From the NCBI GenBank assembly GCA_035771175.1, contig CM069597.1:12249001-12313000 (forward strand): DNA of 64,000 nt, in the 5' to 3' direction. Position 1 is the stretch's first letter. Every line of letters starts with the position of its first letter. The position numbers and the translations under genes are program-made. Shown one piece after another: positions 58,623 to 64,000 of the stretch. This DNA is from Paratinospora sagittata. Its lineage: Eukaryota; Streptophyta; Magnoliopsida; Ranunculales; Menispermaceae. The notes under the pieces are model-generated. The model saw only the letters and a list, made by a program, of their open reading frames with translations, searched no databases and was not told the DNA's origin.

Positions 58623-61568
58623 TGTGACGCCCCGAAAATTATTTCATCTAGCCCATAACCCAATTGTATTTTGCCCAAACTCTATGTGTTGCCTTGATAT
58701 GTTTGGTGTTTGTTTGATGATTGTTTAATGTTTGTATAGTTAATGCTTGATAATGTATATAAATATATGTATCATAAATTGTATATGAGTCATGTTAAAT
58801 TAAAGTTTAATGCATATGTTATTATTTATGCATGGGCTCATTAAACCATGAATTGATATGGGTTAGGATTGATGGAATAAAAGGATAAATGAAATTGAAG
58901 ATTTGGTGTATTAAATGGATTGGACATTTAAAATACATGTGGTTGGTATGGGTAGTATGAGACCAACACATGTGAAGGTTGGTGCATGAAAGTGGACAAG
59001 TGTCCAATGCCCACTTGTCTTCTTCAAGGAAGTGCTAGAATGAGTGGAGGGAACCAAGGAGAGGAAAACAAGGAGAGAATCAAGGAGAGAATCAAGGAGG
59101 GAATCAAGGAAGTGCTAGAAAGAGGAGAGTGGAGAGAAAAGAAAGAAGAAGAGAAAGAAAAGAAGAGAAAGGAAAGAAGAAGAGAAAGAAGGAGAGAGTT
59201 GCAGGAGTAAGAACCCTGCGAGATTTTCATCAAAGAAGTGGATCTTTGGAATTTACGGTCAGATTGAGCTCAAATTTTGTCAGCACGTTCGTAGCTTATG
59301 GTTCTTCATTCTGGTCGGTGGAGATCTTGAGAGATCTAACCTCTCAAACAAAGCTGGCCGGAAAGTCTGGATTTCTCGCACTGTTTCGCTCAGACTTATA
59401 GATATCCTAAATCTACCGTTAGATGGTTATCAAATTTGGATATGTAGTTTATAACTGATATTTATACATTCTGAACGGTGGAGATCGTAATTAGAGGCTT
59501 GTGCTAAGAGATATAACCTCTGAAACAAAGCTGGTCGGAATTTCTGGGTTTCTCATTCCGTTTCGGTAAAACTTGTAGATCTCCTCAACGTACCGTTGGA
59601 TGGATATCAAATTTGAGTATGTAGTTTACAACAGATATTTCTGTATTCTGAACGGTGGAAATATTTATACGTTAATTATTTTGTGTGATATAGCCATCTG
59701 AGTTTGGGTATTTGCAGCAGGAAAGGAGAAATTGTCTGATTAGACACTTGCTCATCAAAGATACATATCTTTTCGGTCCACCGTTGGATTGGGCTGATAT
59801 TTGGACAGAAGGTTTGTTTCTTCACATACTTCAATCTGTACGGTTGATTTTGTGATTACATATTTCTGTTGGTAGATTGATACATCTGAACAGAATAATA
59901 CATGTGAAGAATTGGTAGGGTTGTTTGTATTAGACCTACATTTAGAATATGAACTTAGACCTTTCCAAATAGCTTGCATGTCAACTATGTTGACCTAGTT
60001 GCCATTGTGGATGAACCCATGATGCAAAATCAGTGATATACATGGCTGAACATGGCGACCTAGTGTAAATCGACAATATGGCCTAAGTATGGAAAATTTC
60101 ATATTTTAGGGCTTTTGATGCTTTTGGCTTAGAATCATTGAATTGATGCAACTTATGTTTAATTAAGCATGATTAGGGTTGATTATGCTACTGATTTGGT
60201 GGTTGTGACCATATCATGGGTTAGGCCTACTTGTGATCAAGTGACCCAAATTTGGACATGTTTATGCCTAAGGAATTGAAAATCAGTATTTTTGATTAAT
60301 AGAATGGTTTATGAATGAGAACTATGCATTAGAGGCCTAAGTCATGTGATTTGAGTTGAATGATGGGATTAAATGGGATTTAGGCCTATTAATTATATGT
60401 GGGCTGATTTAGGGTTGATTTGTAATGTCTATGTAATTGAGCATAGAAATTGATGTATGGTAGGATATTGATGTATGTTTCAGGATCTTGGTTGGGTTGA
60501 TTCGGTTTGGTGGTCGTGTGTGATTAAATACTCTCGCGAGGCTTGGTTGTGAGTAGGCTTCACTTATGACTATATCATTTATGTCATCATATCACTTATA
60601 TATATTGTATGTTGAAAGCATGAATGTGTTCTAATGTTTTGAATGATGCATTGATTTGAGAAAACCTTATGACTTTGGTTGGGCCCATCTATCTGGCTAA
60701 TAGGGGGACTTGACCTTGTCATAGGAGGGTTTTAAGAAGGAAATGATTGGGATCAACGGCACGGTGAAATAGACGTGGACTAGTAACCCAAGTAAACATG
60801 ATTGGGATCAACGGCACGGCGAAATAGACGTGGACTAGTAACCCAAGGCATGTGGAATGTGGATCCAAATTGATAAACTTTTACTTGCATCGAACTTATT
60901 ATAAATGCTTGATATCTATATGTTATGAGCTTTTAATCATGCTACACATTGACATGCATACATGGTTTTTATTGATGAGTATTGATAGCATATTTGAATT
61001 CTATTCACTGGGCATCGTTGGCTCACCCTCATTTTCCTCTTTCAGGTCCTTCTGTCCCGAATAAGGGCAAGGGAGTAGTCATATCTTGAGGGCCTTGCCT
61101 GCGAGAGAATCCAAGTCCTCTATGTGAGTTGAGAGGCATTTTGATTGAATTGTGTTTTATATTATGAAGTATTATATTTTGGATAATGTAATTATAATAC
61201 TTACCACATTTTAGTATGGGTGAGTTGGGACTTGCTAGATAGACCATGTGGGCACATGACGGTTTTTTTTTATTTGTACCCACAATTTTGGACTTTATGT
61301 GTATGTCAATTTTTAATGGACTGTAGGAATTATGATTTTATTTATGGTTCATTTTTATGGATTATCTCGTCTTTGATGATTAATACAGTGGGTAGTTTTG
61401 TTTAGTACCTTTTGATATTATGTCGTTGTTTGAGATAAGGCTCGTAGGGTCTCAACCACCTCACGGGAGTTGAGGAGTGGTCGGAGATGCCTACGCCGGG
61501 CGTCCCGCCCCGGCATTCCGCATGCCATTCCCTGTGGGGTTGGTGGTCCGGGGCGCGGGGTCGCCACA
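58623..61568 (+). repeat. Middle LTR of tandem family B array
   Basis: 2946 bp. It differs from the first LTR by one extra 177-bp repeat unit (about 59440-59620) and about seven substitutions counted by eye. It has a primer site (TGGTATCAGAGC at 61571-61582) on its right and a polypurine tract on its left, so it is both a 3' and a 5' LTR. Confidence 0.9.
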
Positions 61569-61570
61569 GT

Positions 61571-61582
61571 TGGTATCAGAGC
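61571..61582 (+). other. Primer binding site, initiator tRNA-Met
   Basis: TGGTATCAGAGC two bases after the middle LTR; same spacing as at 54232. Confidence 0.9.
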
Positions 61583-61723
61583 CTGATTTTACTAGGTTTA
61601 GTCTATGTATTGGACTTAGATGACTTTGACCTAGGAATTGGGTGAGAGATTTAGGTGATTAAAAAGCTTAAAGGAACTAACTTAAAAGCCTTACTATCAT
61701 ATTTTCTGTGTGTATTATATGAT

Positions 61724-62098
61724 ATGGGTAGTTATGAGGCGGGCACTAGTGGGGCCGAGGCTAGTGGAGCTGCAAGAGCAGCAGGACCTCAAATGGCTGT
61801 ACCTCAGCCTATGCCTACACCTGCTCCTAATGTTGTGGAGAACCCTACTAATCGGCAGATCAAACTGCTAGAGAAGTTCATGAAACTAAAGGCTAAGGAA
61901 TTCACTGGTGGAGTTGACTTAAAAAAGGCCGAAGATTGGCTGAAGAATGTCGAGAAGATCAGTCGCTCTTTAGAGCTTGATGAGGAGTCTCAGGTCCTAT
62001 GTGCTGCTCACACACTGGAGAGTGATGCAGAGGATTGGTGGCTTTCAGTGTTGGTATGTCTACACGGGCAGCTCCAGGTGAACAGACTTCACAAGTAG
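61724..62098 (+). pseudogene. gag of second tandem copy, same internal deletion
   Basis: Identical in structure to 54385-54759, with the same start, the same roughly 326-bp loss after DAEDWWLSVL, and the same stop. The shared breakpoint shows common descent of the two internal regions. Confidence 0.88.
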
Positions 62099-62336
62099 AG
62101 TCTGGGGGGCAGTTCCAGACTCCGTGGAAGAAGGGAAGATGGGAAAGGAAGAGAAAGTTTTATGGAGGAGCACAGTCCGAGGGTACTCAGAGTAAGACAT
62201 CCCAGGTTCAGACTGGTATGATGGCCTCACCAGTGGTTTCCTCTCCTGTCTCGATTCCTATTCAGGCACCGAGTGCACCGAGACCCCATTCCCACAGACT
62301 GCTGGCCGAGGCAGAGGTAGCGGCCGAGGAAGCTAT

Positions 62337-64000
62337 GTGACGACATCTCAGACTGGATCATTTGCGCCCAGGGCTCCATTTTTATGTTATCAATGTGGGC
62401 AGGCTGGGCATAGGAAGTCCGAGTGTCCAAATTTTCAGAGAGCTCAGGGATTTGTGCAGCAGTCCAGTGCCAGAGAGACAGCGAAGGCAGCTACTGAGCC
62501 AGACCCGACAGCATCCAAGACTTTGGTAGAAGGTACTCTTATTATTTGTGGTACTTCTATGCATGTATTATCTGATGCTGGGTCTACATTATCATTCATA
62601 TCTGGACGTATGGTAGATAATTTGCATTTGACTCCCATTATGGCTAGTACGTGGTTAGTGGTGAGTACTGTAGCTGGGGAGAGGATCTACCCGAACATGA
62701 TCTGTAGCCAGTGTGTGGTTCAGATTGGTGATGTTGAGATGCCTATTGACTTTCGAGTCCTAGAGTTTTTAGAGTTTGATGCAATTCTAGGAATGGATTG
62801 GCTCACGGCATATCATGCAGTTGTCGACTGTTTCGCAAAGAGAATCATTTTTCAAATCCCCGGACACCCAGTGTTTACACTACAGGGTAAAGCTTCAGAC
62901 CAGACAGTCACGAGGGGTAGATTTGTGACTGATGGAGATAGGGAGGTTTTGGTTGGGTTAGTGCCTGAAGAGGAAGAGACTAGTGAGGTGATACTTGAGG
63001 ATATTGCCATTGTTAGGGACTTTCCAGATGTGTTCCCTGCAGATCTTCCAGGATTACCACCGAAGCGAGAGATCGATTTCATTATTGAACTAGTCCCTGG
63101 CACGAAGCCTATCTCCATGGCACCATATAGAATGGCGCCAGCCGAGTTGAAAGAGTTACAAAAACAGCTCGAGGAGTTATTGGCTAAGGGCTTTATTTGC
63201 CCGAGCGTGTCACCCTGGGGAGCTCCAGTTCTTTTTGTGAAAAAGAAAGATGGGAGCTTGCGGTTATGCATCGACTATCGCCAATTGAACAGGGTGACCA
63301 TCAAGAACAAATATCCTCTCCCAAGGATTGATGACTTGTTTGATCAGTTGAGGGGAGCGAAGTATTTTTCGAAGATTGATTTGCGCTCCGGGTATCATCA
63401 GCTGAGGATCAGGGAGGAAGATGTGCCTAAGACAGCATTCAGAACCCGCTATGGACATTATGAGTTCCTTGTGATGCCATTTGGTGTGACTAATGCACCG
63501 GCGATGTTCATGGACCTGATGCAGAGGGTCTTTAGGCAGTATCTGGATAAGTTTGTCATCGTCTTCATTGATGACATATTGGTGTATTCCAAGACTCAGG
63601 CTGAGCATGAAGAACACCTTAGAGTGACCTTGCAAACTCTGAGAGAGCATAGGCTATATGCAAAGCTGAGCAAGTGCGAGTTTTGGATCACCGAAGTGAA
63701 GTTCTTAGGTCATGTGGTGAGTTCTGAGGGGATTTCAGTTGATCCGTCTAAGGTTGAAGCCATTATCAGTTGGCCTAGGCCTACCACAGTGACCGAGATC
63801 AGAAGCTTTCTTGGGTTAGCTGGTTACTATAGGAGATTCGTTCAGGGATTCTCCAAGATAGCTACGCCTATGACTAGGCTCACCCAGAAAGATGTGTCAT
63901 TTGCATGGACCGAGGAGTGTGAGAATGCCTTTTTAGAGCTGAAGAAAAGATTGACATCTACGCCAGTGTTGATTTTGCCAGAGCCTGATCAGGAGTTGGT
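62337..64000 (+). CDS. pol polyprotein of second tandem copy, cut by window end
   Basis: Open to the end of the window, corresponding to residues 1 to about 554 of the ORF at 54998: CCHC knuckle, protease DAGS, reverse transcriptase with FIDD, and connection up to just before RNase H. I see one base difference from the first copy (near 62364, GTG versus GCG, giving Val versus Ala). The same upstream 1-base deletion is present. The rest of the ORF lies outside the window. Confidence 0.88.
   Translation, partial: MTTSQTGSFAPRAPFLCYQCGQAGHRKSECPNFQRAQGFVQQSSARETAKAATEPDPTASKTLVEGTLIICGTSMHVLSDAGSTLSFISGRMVDNLHLTPIMASTWLVVSTVAGERIYPNMICSQCVVQIGDVEMPIDFRVLEFLEFDAILGMDWLTAYHAVVDCFAKRIIFQIPGHPVFTLQGKASDQTVTRGRFVTDGDREVLVGLVPEEEETSEVILEDIAIVRDFPDVFPADLPGLPPKREIDFIIELVPGTKPISMAPYRMAPAELKELQKQLEELLAKGFICPSVSPWGAPVLFVKKKDGSLRLCIDYRQLNRVTIKNKYPLPRIDDLFDQLRGAKYFSKIDLRSGYHQLRIREEDVPKTAFRTRYGHYEFLVMPFGVTNAPAMFMDLMQRVFRQYLDKFVIVFIDDILVYSKTQAEHEEHLRVTLQTLREHRLYAKLSKCEFWITEVKFLGHVVSSEGISVDPSKVEAIISWPRPTTVTEIRSFLGLAGYYRRFVQGFSKIATPMTRLTQKDVSFAWTEECENAFLELKKRLTSTPVLILPEPDQEL

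Larger units (their letters stand above)
51461..64000 (+). mobile_element. Tandem Ty3/gypsy chromovirus (family B), LTR-int-LTR-int
   Basis: Two head-to-tail copies share the middle LTR: LTR 51461-54229, internal 54230-58622, LTR 58623-61568, internal 61569-64000 (cut by the window end). Both LTRs are followed by the same primer site. Both internal regions carry the same gag deletion and the same 1-base deletion. The left flank GGCCA (51456-51460) would be the target duplication; the right one is outside. This is the structure produced by unequal recombination between LTRs. A misassembled repeat is the main alternative. Confidence 0.88.

Overview
The window is a block of nested plant retrotransposons. 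I found no host gene, rRNA, tRNA or CRISPR array in it. LTRs of 1-3 kb, primer binding sites matching initiator tRNA-Met, a chromodomain-type Ty3/gypsy polyprotein, copia-type gag fragments with 'putative plant transposon' env-like ORFs, a hAT element and an Athila/Tat-like remnant all point to a flowering plant with a large repeat-rich genome, probably a eudicot. The species cannot be named from the sequence.

Layout. 1-3137: 3' end (env-like ORF, polypurine tract, 3' LTR) of a + strand SIRE/Maximus-like element of LTR family A. 3138-9331: probably one degraded gypsy LTR, split by an A-like LTR (3556-5239) and a solo LTR (5630-8439, TSD TCTCA). 9338-12580: decayed chromovirus pol on + with an extra 3' ORF, then the start of its 3' LTR. 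12583-41591: two minus-strand gag + env-like elements that lack pol, placed head to tail and joined at one chimeric LTR (34097-35066). Inserted in them are a solo chromovirus LTR (12654-15783, TSD ATTAA), a complete young chromovirus (17399-28175, TSD TAATA) and a copia-like solo LTR (31665-33610). 41592-46677: two opposed LTRs of family F, one split by an unrelated LTR and the other by a 1045-bp hAT element. 46678-51460: a gypsy LTR fragment and an Athila/Tat-like tail with a family A solo LTR (48460-50394). 51461-64000: a + strand chromovirus in tandem (LTR-internal-LTR-internal), with an uninterrupted 1193-codon protease/RT/RNase H/integrase ORF but a truncated gag.

How the parts relate. 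The three chromovirus internal regions have different lesions: the 17-28 kb copy keeps most of gag but has a broken pol, while the tandem copies have an open pol but a deleted gag. The SIRE-like elements keep structural and env-like ORFs only and would need enzymes from elsewhere. The most unusual signal is an array of short dyad-symmetric motifs just upstream of the TATA box in every SIRE-like LTR. Each family has its own motif, and the matching motif, or single arms of it, recurs upstream of the env-like ORF inside the same element. This may be an undescribed regulatory or RNA-structural system.
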